Part shown: positions 16,462 to 23,404 of the stretch, piece after piece
How the letters are laid out: each line of letters starts with the position of its first letter
How positions within the stretch are numbered: the first letter of the stretch is position 1
The notes under the pieces: generated by a model
Told to the model about the DNA's origin: nothing
What the model saw: the letters and a program-made list of their open reading frames with translations, nothing else
Database searches by the model: none
Source of the DNA: Oscillospiraceae bacterium
GTDB taxonomy: Bacteria; Bacillota; Clostridia; Oscillospirales; Oscillospiraceae
Direction: 5' to 3'
DNA length: 51,057 nucleotides
Assembly: GCA_902781745.1 (NCBI GenBank)
Contig: CACZKM010000020.1
Coordinates: 1-51,057 of the forward strand
Program-made: the position numbers and the translations under genes

Positions 16462-17190
16462 ATGGAGCCCATTCTGGAGATCCGCAACGTCAACAGCTTC
16501 TACCGCATCGGCGGCAGCGCCTTTTCCAAGGGCCGCACCGTCCAGGTACTGAAGAATATCAACCTCACCCTCTACCAGGGGGAGGTCCTGGGCCTGGTGG
16601 GGGAGTCGGGCAGCGGCAAGTCCACCCTGGCCAAGTCCATCCTGGGCATGACGGAGTATGAGGGGGAGATCATCCACCACAGCCGCCGCCCCCAGATGGT
16701 CTTCCAGGACCCCTACTCCTCCCTGAACCCCGCCTTTTCCATCCGCCGCATCGTGGAGGAGCCTCTCATCATCTACGGCAAATACAACGGGGCGGAGCGC
16801 CGGCAGCGGGTGGAGGAAATGCTGGCGGCCGTGGGCCTGGGCCCCGAGTTCCACGACCGGAAGCCCCGGGAGCTCTCCGGAGGCCAGCGCCAGCGGGTGT
16901 CCATCGCCGCGGCCATGATCGTCCGCCCCCGGCTGGTGATCCTGGACGAGGCGGTCTCCGCCCTGGACGTGACCATCCAGGACCAGATCCTGGACCTGCT
17001 GATGAAGCTCCGGCGGGAGTACGACCTGACCTACCTCTTCATCTCCCACGACCTGAACGTGATCTACCAGTGCTGCGACCGGGTCATCGTCATGAAGAAG
17101 GGGGAGATTTTGGAGGAGAACACGGTGGACGGTCTCTTTGAGAATCCCCGGCATGAATATACCCGTCAGCTCCTCAGGGCTGCGGAATGA
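16462..17190 (+). CDS. Peptide ABC transporter ATP-binding protein (DppF-like)
   Basis: 242 residues with Walker [10 protein letters not shown] (about 47-55), Q-loop [12 protein letters not shown], signature [12 protein letters not shown], Walker [13 protein letters not shown] and FISHDLNV. The PYSSLNP loop is diagnostic of the DppF/OppF half. As with its partner, the usual C-terminal extension is absent. The gene starts 3 bases after the DppD-like stop and is the last gene of the five-gene importer operon, ended by a strong terminator 4 bases past the stop codon. Peptide import suits an amino-acid-fermenting organism. Confidence 0.94.
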   Translation: MEPILEIRNVNSFYRIGGSAFSKGRTVQVLKNINLTLYQGEVLGLVGESGSGKSTLAKSILGMTEYEGEIIHHSRRPQMVFQDPYSSLNPAFSIRRIVEEPLIIYGKYNGAERRQRVEEMLAAVGLGPEFHDRKPRELSGGQRQRVSIAAAMIVRPRLVILDEAVSALDVTIQDQILDLLMKLRREYDLTYLFISHDLNVIYQCCDRVIVMKKGEILEENTVDGLFENPRHEYTRQLLRAAE

Positions 17191-17194
17191 ATGA

Positions 17195-17232
17195 AAGAAA
17201 CCCCGGAAGGCGGTGGCCTTCCGGGGTTTCTT
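17195..17232. terminator. Bidirectional terminator between transporter operon and YafQ/DinJ genes
   Basis: 17-bp perfect stem AAGAAACCCCGGAAGGC with GGTG loop. It lies between convergent genes and can serve both. Confidence 0.88.
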
Positions 17233-17241
17233 ATGGTCGGG

Positions 17242-17523
17242 TCATCGGAACAGATCGCTGTGGCTGCCGGTTCGGATCAGCTTCAGGATCAGCGTTTCCT
17301 GGACGATCTGGTAGATCAGCAGCCAATCCGGCGTGATGTGACATTCCCGCATTCCTTTGTAGTCCCGGGAACTGGTCAGGGCATGGTCCCGATGCTTCTC
17401 CGGCAGCGGCTGCTCACGGATCAGCAGGTCGAGGACGGACGCAAGGGCATTGGGATCACAGCCACGCCGCAGGGCCAGCTTGTAATCCCGCTTGAACTGC
17501 CCTGTGAACTGCGCCTTAAGCAT
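17242..17523 (-). CDS. yafQ: YafQ-family mRNA interferase toxin
   Basis: 93 residues of the RelE-superfamily ribosome-dependent endonuclease YafQ. The catalytic set of E. coli YafQ is present: His47 (KHRDHAL context), His62, Asp66 and Trp67 in CHITPDWLLIY, then Arg84, His88 and Phe92 in LIRTGSHSDLF. It should therefore be active. The frame extends 27 codons further upstream inside the antitoxin gene, but the real start is the ATG at 17523, which overlaps the antitoxin stop by 8 bases (ATGCTTAA). Transcribed from the antitoxin promoter and converging on the transporter operon. Confidence 0.92.
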   Translation of the reverse strand: MLKAQFTGQFKRDYKLALRRGCDPNALASVLDLLIREQPLPEKHRDHALTSSRDYKGMRECHITPDWLLIYQIVQETLILKLIRTGSHSDLFR

Positions 17524-17782
17524 TGAGGGCCTCCATGAGGTCCTCGACGGTATCAAAAGGCCCATACAGGTCTTCGCCGGTTTCCGCCGCCTCCATCGCC
17601 GCAAGGGTGGCGGCGTTTGGAACTTGCTTGGTGACGGTAAACGGCAGCCCCTGCTCCCGGACCGCCTGCCGGAGGAAAATATTGAAAGCCGTTGAGAGGC
17701 TCATGCCTAGGTCGCTGAACAGTGCGTCTGCCTGCTTCTTGATCTCTTCGTCCACCCGAAAGGTAACATTGACGCTTTTCAT
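17516..17782 (-). CDS. dinJ: DinJ/RelB-family antitoxin of YafQ
   Basis: 88 residues. N-terminal SVNVTFRVDEEIKKQADALF is a ribbon-helix-helix, followed by the DinJ signature LGMSLSTAFNIFLRQAVREQGLPF. The C-terminal tail (TGEDLYGPFDTVEDLMEAL) is typical of toxin-wrapping segments. Two ATGs are possible; the GGAGG ribosome binding site is 8 bases before 17782 but only 2 before 17788, so the downstream one is preferred. DinJ normally binds YafQ and autorepresses the operon. Confidence 0.92.
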   Translation of the reverse strand: MKSVNVTFRVDEEIKKQADALFSDLGMSLSTAFNIFLRQAVREQGLPFTVTKQVPNAATLAAMEAAETGEDLYGPFDTVEDLMEALNA

Positions 17783-17802
17783 AGCCATCGCCTCCTGCCC
17801 CC

Positions 17803-17830
17803 ATTATAGATGGACCGAGGAAAATGTCAA
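17803..17830 (-). promoter_or_regulatory. Promoter of the dinJ-yafQ operon
   Basis: Fully consensus hexamers TTGACA and TATAAT with a 16-base spacer, reading leftwards to the antitoxin start 20 bases away. Confidence 0.9.
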
Positions 17831-17857
17831 TACTTTGGTGTGCAAATCGTGTGCAAA

Positions 17858-18286
17858 TTAGGGCGCCTTTACCTCCGACGAGATCGCCGTCAGGGCCCGG
17901 CTCACCTCCATCTCGCAGGCCCCGCTGGCCGCCAGGTCTCCCAGGGAGACCGCCCCCACCAGCCTGCCGTCCTCCACCACCGGCAGCCGGCGGACCTGGG
18001 CCCGGGCCATCTTCTCCGCCGCCAGACGGAGGTCGTCCCCGGGAGCCACGGACCAGGGATACCGGGACATGAGCCGCCCCACCGGCAGGTCCCCGGCATT
18101 TTCCTCCGCCGCCACGCACCGCACCACCAGGTCCCGGTCGGTGACCACCCCCAGGAGCTTCCCCGAGGCGCTGCACACCGGCAGGAAGCCGATGTTGTGC
18201 CGGGCCAGCAGCCGGGCCGCCAGGGCGGCGGACTCCTCAGGCTCGATGGTGACGGGCCGGGGGCGCATGATCTCGCGTATCTGCAT
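17858..18286 (-). CDS. Two-CBS-domain protein
   Basis: 142 residues made only of a CBS pair: first domain IMRPRPVTIEPEESAALAA to GVVTDRDLVVR, second domain LMSRYPWSVAPGDDLRLAA to GAVSLGDLAA. Both carry the GxVxxxD strand ends that line the adenine-nucleotide pocket of Bateman modules. Stand-alone CBS pairs bind AMP, ATP or similar ligands and act as cytoplasmic sensors, but the partner is unknown. The ribosome binding site GAGGTG sits inside a long hairpin (18290-18332) followed by T5, so initiation or elongation is probably controlled by RNA structure. Confidence 0.9.
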   Translation of the reverse strand: MQIREIMRPRPVTIEPEESAALAARLLARHNIGFLPVCSASGKLLGVVTDRDLVVRCVAAEENAGDLPVGRLMSRYPWSVAPGDDLRLAAEKMARAQVRRLPVVEDGRLVGAVSLGDLAASGACEMEVSRALTAISSEVKAP

Positions 18287-18289
18287 AAA

Positions 18290-18332
18290 AACACCTCGCT
18301 TTTTCCTTAGTTTGGGAGAAAAGCGGGGTGTT
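18290..18332 (-). promoter_or_regulatory. Hairpin covering the ribosome binding site of the CBS gene
   Basis: On the minus strand, AACACCCCGCTTTTCTCC pairs with GGAAAAAGCGAGGTGTT (about 16 of 18 positions) around an 8-base loop. The right arm contains GAGGTG, the ribosome binding site of the CBS-domain gene, and is followed by TTTTTATG. It could therefore be an RBS-masking stem or an intrinsic terminator (attenuator) just before the start codon. Confidence 0.6.
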
Positions 18333-18407
18333 TATACATGGGGTTACCAAGGGCGGTCCCGGTAGGGGATGTCCTCTACGCCCTGACCATTCAGGCTGCT
18401 GATCCGA

Positions 18408-18436
18408 TTGACAGGACCGACAGAACTTGCTACAAT
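18408..18436 (+). promoter_or_regulatory. Promoter of the 30-codon ORF
   Basis: TTGACA, 17-base spacer, TACAAT. Predicted start near 18443, giving a leader of about 60 nt. Confidence 0.85.
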
Positions 18437-18503
18437 ACGACACAGGAACACTGCAGCAACGGCAGGCGGTTTGGCCACTTCCCTGAGAAGGGAGGTGACG
18501 CTT

Positions 18504-18596
18504 ATGCCCGTTACTCTGACATTCCATATCTTCGGATATACGGTAATGCTTCAGATCAAAGGCAAGAAAGCGAAAAACCGCCACTCCGGCAAGTGA
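18504..18596 (+). CDS. 30-residue peptide, candidate type I toxin
   Basis: The peptide has a hydrophobic first half (MPVTLTFHIFGYTVMLQI) and a very basic end (KGKKAKNRHSGK). It is not a match to a family I can name. A strong GGAGGTG (18491-18497) precedes the ATG. That site is the right arm of a 9-bp stem, CACTTCCCT/AGGGAGGTG with GAGA loop (18476-18497), so translation may be masked. The last codons and stop form the left part of a bidirectional terminator. A consensus promoter upstream and another on the opposite strand downstream complete a compact unit. The layout resembles Fst/par or TxpA/RatA type I toxin-antitoxin loci; toxicity is inference. Confidence 0.65.
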   Translation: MPVTLTFHIFGYTVMLQIKGKKAKNRHSGK

Positions 18597-18655
18597 CGGT
18601 TTTTCATTGAAACTCTAAACTTCCGGGGCCAAACCGCTTGCCGCAGTGTTCCCTT
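18573..18655 (-). ncRNA. Candidate antisense RNA to the 30-codon ORF
   Basis: From the minus-strand promoter at 18690-18662, a transcript of about 80 nt would run to the shared terminator and overlap the 3' end of the sense mRNA by about 33 nt. No ORF is seen in it. Confidence 0.5.
18574..18606. terminator. Bidirectional terminator shared by the convergent small transcripts
   Basis: AAAACCGCCACT/AGTGACGGTTTT stem (one mismatch) with T-rich flanks on both strands. It overlaps the stop codon of the 30-residue ORF. Confidence 0.8.
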
Positions 18656-18661
18656 GTTTTT

Positions 18662-18690
18662 ATGATACTCAAACCCGCAGGGATTGTCAA
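18662..18690 (-). promoter_or_regulatory. Convergent promoter for the candidate antisense RNA
   Basis: TTGACA, 17-base spacer, TATCAT on the minus strand, pointing at the 30-codon ORF. Confidence 0.7.
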
Positions 18691-18729
18691 GTGGCGGAAA
18701 GGAAAATCCCCAATGCGCCGGGTAGGTGT

Positions 18730-19566
18730 TTACCAGGAGACATTCTCCTCTTTTAACCGCAAATTCCGCACCAGCGGTCCGATCCCCCGCCACGCAAAGG
18801 CACGGTCCCCGTACTTCTTCCGAAACGCCTTATTGCTCATCCCCTCCAGATCGTCCAAGGTCAGGGAATCCAGCAGGTTTTCCCGGAACTCCGGCAGGGG
18901 AGAGAGGGCGGCGTCCCGATTCAGCGGACAGGCCCGTTGGCACAGATCACACCCCCACACCGTGGGGCTTTTTTTGATGTGGGCGGCCTCCGTCTCGGTG
19001 AGCGCCCCCTTCTTCTGGGTGACCTCCGAGAGACAGACCGCCACGTCACAGCCCCTCTCCGTCAGCGCCCTGGTGGGGCAGGCTTTGATACACGCCCGGC
19101 ACCCCTTCGGGCAGGGGGACCCCGCCAGGGGGGCCGTGGGGGGGACCTCCAGGTCGGTGAGGACGGTGCCCAGGAAGACATAAGAGCCGTAAGGGGGCAC
19201 GAACAGCAGGCCGTTCCTCCCCACGCGCCCCACGCCGGACAGCACCGCTGCCGCCAGCTCGGGCACCGGGGAGCTGTCCGCCCCAGGGACAAAGGCGTGG
19301 CCGGGATACCGGGCCTCCAGGGCCTGGCAGACCTGCCCAAGCCGCCGCCGGAGGACCCGGTGGTAGTCCTCCCCCCGGCTGTACAGGGAGAGGTTCCCCG
19401 GCCGGTCCCCGGCGTAGTAGGGGAAGGCCGCCACCAGGACGGTCCCGGCCCCGGGGCACAGGGCCTCGATCTTCTCCCGCGCTGTTTCGTCCAGAAAAGG
19501 CTGGAGGCCGCCCAGCGAAGCGGCGCCCCACGCCGCCGCGCCAGCGGCCTTCCAGAGTTGGTTCAT
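18730..19566 (-). CDS. queG: Epoxyqueuosine reductase-like Fe-S protein
   Basis: 278 residues resembling QueG, the cobalamin and Fe-S enzyme that reduces epoxyqueuosine to queuosine in tRNA. The two [4Fe-4S] motifs are SPCPKGCRACIKACPTRAL and WGCDLCQRACPLN, the latter in the same context as QueG. The N-terminal part has AAFPYYAGDRPGNLSLYSRGEDYH, matching the family's Y..G.DYH segment. It is shorter than E. coli QueG (379 residues), lacking the C-terminal HEAT-like repeat domain, as many Firmicute versions do. Start ATG 19566 follows AAAGGAG; an open frame extends upstream into repeat sequence without support. Related corrinoid-reductase-type proteins are an alternative. Confidence 0.82.
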   Translation of the reverse strand: MNQLWKAAGAAAWGAASLGGLQPFLDETAREKIEALCPGAGTVLVAAFPYYAGDRPGNLSLYSRGEDYHRVLRRRLGQVCQALEARYPGHAFVPGADSSPVPELAAAVLSGVGRVGRNGLLFVPPYGSYVFLGTVLTDLEVPPTAPLAGSPCPKGCRACIKACPTRALTERGCDVAVCLSEVTQKKGALTETEAAHIKKSPTVWGCDLCQRACPLNRDAALSPLPEFRENLLDSLTLDDLEGMSNKAFRKKYGDRAFAWRGIGPLVRNLRLKEENVSW

Positions 19567-19599
19567 GATTTGTACTCCTTTGCGGAGGTGCTGTAACTT

Positions 19600-19777
19600 G
19601 CCTCCCCCTCCCGGGGAGGTGCCCCAGTGCGCACACTGGGGCGGAGAGGGCTGCGTTGAGGGCATCTCGCGTGAACAAGAGAGCGCCCTTCCCTCCATAG
19701 CTGCCGCGATACATCCTGGCAGGCGGCCCTCTCAGTCAGCTTCGCTGACAGCTCTCCCAGAGGGAGAGCCGAGGGGG
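19600..19777 (-). repeat. Diverged MITE-like element
   Basis: CTCCCCCTCCCGGGGAGG and CCCCAGTGCGCACACTGGGG hairpins lie at the left end, and CTCTCAGTCAGCTTCGCTGACAGCTCTCCC with a matching GGGAGAG arm at the right. The GTCAGCTTCGCTGAC core is shared with 13519-13659. It occupies most of the gap between queG and pnp. No ORF. Confidence 0.7.
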
Positions 19778-19804
19778 CGGCGGCGCTATCCAAAGAGAAC
19801 GGGA

Positions 19805-21958
19805 TTACCCGTTGTTCTTCTTGGCGTCCCGGGCCTCCATGGCGGCGATCTCCCGCTGGGCGTCCCGGAGGGAGAGGTTCACGCGGCCCTTCTCGTCGAT
19901 GTCGGTGACCTTCACCCACACCATGTCGCCGATGTTGACCACGTCCTCCACCTTCTCGACCCGCTTTTCCGACAGCTTGGAGATGTGGACCATGCCGTCC
20001 TTGCCGGGGGCCAGCTCCACGAAGGCGCCGAAGGTCAGGATGCGGACCACCTTGCCGTAGTACAGCATGCCCACCTCGGGGACGAAGACGATGGTGTCGA
20101 TCATCTTCTTGGCGGCGTCGCAGCAGGCGGCGTTCTCGGCGGAGATATAGATGGTGCCGTCGTCCTCGATGTCGATCTTGGCGCCGGACTCGGCGGTGAT
20201 CTTCTGGATGACCTTGCCGCCGGAGCCAATGACCTCCCGGATCTTGTCGGGGGCGATCTTCATGGTGAGCATCTTGGGGGCGTACTGGCTGACCTCCGGC
20301 CGGGGGGCGGAGATGCAGGGGAGCATGATCTCGTCCAGGATGGCCTTCCGGGCGTCGCCGGTGATCTCCAGGGCCTCCTTGATGATGGCGTGGGACAGAC
20401 CGTCGTTCTTGATATCCATCTGGATGGCGGTGATGCCGTCCTTGGTGCCGGCCACCTTGAAGTCCATCTCGCCGTGGAAGTCCTCCACGCCCTGGATATC
20501 AATAAAGGTGGTGAAGGAGCCGTCGTCGTCCTGGATCAGGCCGCAGGAGATGCCCGCCACCGGGGCCTTGATGGGCACGCCGGCGTCCATGAGGGCCAGG
20601 GTGGAGCCGCAGATGGAGCCCTGGGAGGTGGAGCCGTTGGAGGAGACCACCTCAGAGACCACGCGGATGGCGTAGGGGAAGTCGTCCACCGAGGGGATCA
20701 CGGGGTCCAGGGCCCGCTCGGCCAGGGCGCCGTGGCCCTTCTCCCGGCGGTTGACGCTCCGGGCGCCCCGGGCCTCGCCCACGGAGTAGGCGGGGAAGTT
20801 GTAGTGGTGCATATACCGCTTCTCCTCTTCCTCCCAGATGGTGTCCAGCTTCTGGCAGGCGGAGAGGGTGTTCAAGGTGGCCACGGACAGGACCTGGGTC
20901 TGGCCCCGGGTGAAGAGGGCGGAGCCGTGGACCCGAGGCAGGACGCCCACCTCGGCGGCCAGGGGCCGGATCTCGTTTTTCTGGCGGCCGTCCACGCGAT
21001 GGCCCTCCAGGAGCCAGGCCTTGACGATCTTCTTCTGGAACTTGTAGGTGATCTCGTCCAGGTACTGGTCCATCTCGGGGAACTCCTCCAGGAAGAGCTC
21101 GTGCCAGTGGTCGATGAGCTTGTTCCAGCGCTCCTCCCGGACGTTCTTGTCGTCAGTGTCCATGGCGGCCTTGGCCTCGTCCATGGTGGCCTCCACGATC
21201 TTATTGAACAGGACCTCGTCGAAGTCGGCGTGGTCGTAGGTCATCTTTTCCTTGCCGATCTCGGCCACGATGCCGTTGATGAAGTCCACCTGAGCCTTGA
21301 TCTCCTCGTGGGCGGCCACGATGGCCTCGTACATCTTGTCGTCGGGGAGTTGGTCGGCGCCGGCCTCGATCATCACCACCTTGCCGGTGGTGGCGGCCAC
21401 GGTCAGGTCCAGCTTGGAGACCTTCTTCTGCTCATTGGTGGGGTTCATGACGATCTGACCGTCCACATAGCCCACCTCCAGGCAGCCGATGGGGCCGGCC
21501 CAGGGGATGTTGGACACGGACAGGCAGGCGGAGACGCCCACCATGGCGGCGGCCTCGGGGGAGCAGGCCCGGTCCACGCTCATGACGGTGCAGGTGACCA
21601 CCACGTCGTTGCGGAAGTCCCCGGGGAAGAGGGGCCGGATGGACCGGTCGATGACCCGGGAGGCCAGGACGGCGGGCAGGGAGGGCTGGCCCTCTCTCCG
21701 GAGGAAGGAGCCGGGGATGCGGCCCACGGCGTAGAGCTTCTCCTCAAAGTCCACGGACAGGGGGAAGAAGTCGATGCCGTCCCGGGGGCGGGGGGAGGCG
21801 GTGACGGCCACCAGAACGGAGGTGTCGCCGTACTTCACCATGGCGGAGGCGTTGGCCAGCTCCGCCACCTTGCCGAACTCCAGGGAGAAGGGGCGGCCGG
21901 CGATCTCGGTCTTGTAAATGTGGTTGTTGAATTGCTTGTGCTTGATGATGGTTGCCAT
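19805..21958 (-). CDS. pnp: Polynucleotide phosphorylase
   Basis: 717 residues, the full length of PNPase, the phosphorolytic 3'-5' exoribonuclease of mRNA turnover. Order of domains: RNase PH 1 (about 12-145, GRIPGSFLRREGQPS and DRSIRPLFP), a helical linker, RNase PH 2 (about 325-540, with the catalytic GSNGSTSQGSICG-like segment and MDAGVPIKAPVAGI), KH domain (IREVIGSGGKVIQKI, GxxG loop) and S1 domain (YYGKVVRILTFGAFVEL to VNLSLRDA). ATG 21958 follows AAAGGAG; the in-frame upstream extension is not conserved-looking. It lies downstream of rpsO, the classical rpsO-pnp order, across a 453-base hairpin-rich spacer. Confidence 0.97.
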   Translation of the reverse strand: MATIIKHKQFNNHIYKTEIAGRPFSLEFGKVAELANASAMVKYGDTSVLVAVTASPRPRDGIDFFPLSVDFEEKLYAVGRIPGSFLRREGQPSLPAVLASRVIDRSIRPLFPGDFRNDVVVTCTVMSVDRACSPEAAAMVGVSACLSVSNIPWAGPIGCLEVGYVDGQIVMNPTNEQKKVSKLDLTVAATTGKVVMIEAGADQLPDDKMYEAIVAAHEEIKAQVDFINGIVAEIGKEKMTYDHADFDEVLFNKIVEATMDEAKAAMDTDDKNVREERWNKLIDHWHELFLEEFPEMDQYLDEITYKFQKKIVKAWLLEGHRVDGRQKNEIRPLAAEVGVLPRVHGSALFTRGQTQVLSVATLNTLSACQKLDTIWEEEEKRYMHHYNFPAYSVGEARGARSVNRREKGHGALAERALDPVIPSVDDFPYAIRVVSEVVSSNGSTSQGSICGSTLALMDAGVPIKAPVAGISCGLIQDDDGSFTTFIDIQGVEDFHGEMDFKVAGTKDGITAIQMDIKNDGLSHAIIKEALEITGDARKAILDEIMLPCISAPRPEVSQYAPKMLTMKIAPDKIREVIGSGGKVIQKITAESGAKIDIEDDGTIYISAENAACCDAAKKMIDTIVFVPEVGMLYYGKVVRILTFGAFVELAPGKDGMVHISKLSEKRVEKVEDVVNIGDMVWVKVTDIDEKGRVNLSLRDAQREIAAMEARDAKKNNG

Positions 21959-21989
21959 AAATGCGGCTCCTTTCTTTGGTAAGATAAAA

Positions 21990-22411
21990 GGTCTTGCGGA
22001 GAGCCGCCTCATTTAGCACTTGAAGCCATGCCCGGCCGATCGGACACAGGTTCAAAGGCTAAACCAAGGCGGAAACGCTCTCCGCCGGAAAAATAAACAC
22101 GCCGGGACGGTGCGGTCCTTCTCCACACCGCCCCGGACAGATACGAGGTAGCATCTGCAAGAAAAAGCCTCGCAGAGTTCCGTTTTCCGCAGAAAACGGA
22201 AAACAATCAAATCATTTTTTCGCCGGCTCTGCCGGGGAAAAAATACCTCTCGCGGAGAGAGTGTGTCCCATCGGCCGCAGCCGATGGGACGCGCGAACGA
22301 AGCGCAAGCCCCCATTTTTCAGATGGGCAACCCACGTCGCCAGCAGCGCGACTCCCCCGCGGAATCGCGGTCCCGAAGGCCACAACAACCAATCGGGCCC
22401 ATCTGAAAAAT
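21990..22411 (-). repeat. Hairpin-rich spacer between rpsO and pnp
   Basis: No gene is present. Perfect palindromes include TTCCGTTTTC/GAAAACGGAA with CGCA loop (22178-22201) and GTCCCATCGGC/GCCGATGGGAC with CGCA loop (22265-22290). A TTTTTTC/GAAAAAA-closed CCGGC stem lies at 22215-22243. A 14-bp pair TTTTTCAGATGGGC/GCCCATCTGAAAAA (about 22314-22327 and 22398-22411) encloses about 70 bases with further stems. The style matches the palindromic repeats at the window ends. Possible roles are terminator, processing site or autoregulatory site for PNPase. Confidence 0.65.
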
Positions 22412-22412
22412 C

Positions 22413-22679
22413 TTACTTACGGATGCCCAGCTTGGCAATGAGGGTACGATAGCGCTCGATGTCCTTCTTGGCCAGATAGTCCAGCATCTTGCGGCGCTTA
22501 CCGACCATCTTCAGCAGACCACGGCGGCTGTGGTTGTCGTGGATGTGGATCTTCAGGTGCTCGGTGAGCTCCTGGATACGGGCGGTGAGGATGGCGATCT
22601 GGACCTCGGGGGAGCCGGTGTCCGTGGGATGGGTGCGGTTGGCCTCGATAACGGCCGTCTTTTCGTCTTTGCGGATCAT
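22413..22679 (-). CDS. rpsO: 30S ribosomal protein S15
   Basis: 88 residues, full-length S15, a primary binder of the 16S rRNA central domain. It contains the conserved [14 protein letters not shown] segment, [19 protein letters not shown] and the C-terminal [12 protein letters not shown]. Start follows AAAGGTGG. The promoter at 22838-22810 gives a leader of about 125 nt with stems such as GCGGGT/ACCCGC types, a likely place for S15 autoregulation as known in other bacteria, although the particular fold here was not assigned. Confidence 0.98.
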   Translation of the reverse strand: MIRKDEKTAVIEANRTHPTDTGSPEVQIAILTARIQELTEHLKIHIHDNHSRRGLLKMVGKRRKMLDYLAKKDIERYRTLIAKLGIRK

Positions 22680-22809
22680 GTCGTGTGTCCACCTTTCATC
22701 ATATTTCCCGTGACTGAGTGACGGGCGGGTGACGCCCCGATGAAACGGGCGGGTATCCCGGGACTAAGTCAGGGTAAGCTTCGCGCGCGCAGTCGCACAC
22801 GTATTGTGT

Positions 22810-22838
22810 AGTATACCATGGAGGCCCCCGAAAGTAAA
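22810..22838 (-). promoter_or_regulatory. rpsO promoter
   Basis: TTTACT, 17-base spacer, TATACT on the minus strand. Confidence 0.8.
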
Positions 22839-22873
22839 GAGGTTTTCCCCCGGGGCTTTTCCTGTTTTTGACC

Positions 22874-22904
22874 GAAAAAAAGGAGCGCCGAAACGCTCCT
22901 TTTG
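22874..22904 (-). terminator. Terminator of the small membrane protein gene
   Basis: AAAAGGAGCG/CGCTCCTTTT stem, with seven T on the minus strand. Confidence 0.9.
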
Positions 22905-22913
22905 GCAGGTTTG

Positions 22914-23153
22914 TCATGGTGTTTCCTGGGGGGAGGGGTCCTCGCCCACCGTTTCGGCCTCCATGGCCTGGCGGTAGAGCTCGTCCAGACGCCGGACCTC
23001 CCGGGTCTCCCAGACGATGTTGAAGATGAGAAAAGCCAGTGCCAGCGCGGCGAAGATGACGCACAGGACGATCCAGTGGTCCAAAACCAGCCCGCTGGCC
23101 TTGCTCATGGCCCGGAGGGGGGCCGCAGCCAGCGCAACGCCCGATCTTCCCAT
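22914..23153 (-). CDS. Small single-pass membrane protein, unknown function
   Basis: 79 residues: a short N-terminal segment, one clear membrane helix (about 27-47, WIVLCVIFAALALAFLIF) and a charged, acidic cytoplasmic or external tail rich in Glu and Arg (ETREVRRLDELYRQAMEAE). No family is recognised. It has its own promoter (23228-23200), a good AAAGGAG ribosome binding site and a strong terminator, which argues for a real gene. A start at Met16 is possible but the first ATG has the better spacing. The location upstream of rpsO on the same strand suggests no functional link. Confidence 0.75.
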   Translation of the reverse strand: MGRSGVALAAAPLRAMSKASGLVLDHWIVLCVIFAALALAFLIFNIVWETREVRRLDELYRQAMEAETVGEDPSPQETP

Positions 23154-23199
23154 AACCGCTCCTTTCTTTGGTACAGGGGGCCGTTTCGTCTACGGCGCT

Positions 23200-23228
23200 A
23201 TTATACAACGACCCGCCGGAGGATGCAA
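23200..23228 (-). promoter_or_regulatory. Promoter of the small membrane protein gene
   Basis: TTGCAT, 17-base spacer, TATAAT on the minus strand. Confidence 0.8.
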
Positions 23229-23254
23229 GAGGGGGATTGTTTCATTTGGGTTTC

Positions 23255-23388
23255 ATACTATTCCCAAATTAAAAACTTTAATTTGGGAATCCGCGTGCTG
23301 CGCACGCTCATGCCGCGCAAGCGCGTCATACCGTCTCATGCAGTCTCAATATAAAAAGCTTTTCAAGCTTTTTAATTGAGACTAGTAT
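23255..23388 (-). repeat. Palindromic modular repeat, copy 2
   Basis: 134 bp with ends ATACTA and TAGTAT, the reverse-orientation copy of 13349-13497. It lacks the GCGCCGAAGGCGC module of copy 1 and differs at a few other bases, mostly in loops or in compensated positions. It lies between the small membrane protein promoter and the YoeB-type toxin gene. Confidence 0.9.
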
Positions 23389-23404
23389 CAGTTTGGGGTG
23401 GGAA

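Larger units (their letters stand above)
18445..18652. repeat. Inverted repeats flanking the small-ORF unit
   Basis: Left arm 18445-18476 (GGAACACTGC ... GGCGGTTTGGCC) and right arm 18627-18652 (GGCCAAACCGC ... GCAGTGTTCC) are inverted copies, the left one having a 6-7 base insertion. Each arm lies just downstream of its own promoter, so the two convergent transcripts begin with nearly the same sequence. A transcript spanning both arms could fold end to end. Confidence 0.8.

Noticed and set aside
18597-18655. The hairpin unit near 18.6 kb as a CRISPR-like or attachment site
   Set aside because: There are only two inverted arms, no direct repeat series, no cas genes or integrase, and promoters and terminator explain it better.
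19565-21982. Plus-strand frame of 805 codons opposite pnp
   Set aside because: It is antisense to a complete PNPase with all catalytic motifs. Its composition (Gly, Leu, His, Asp, Val) is what GC-rich genes give in the shadow frame.
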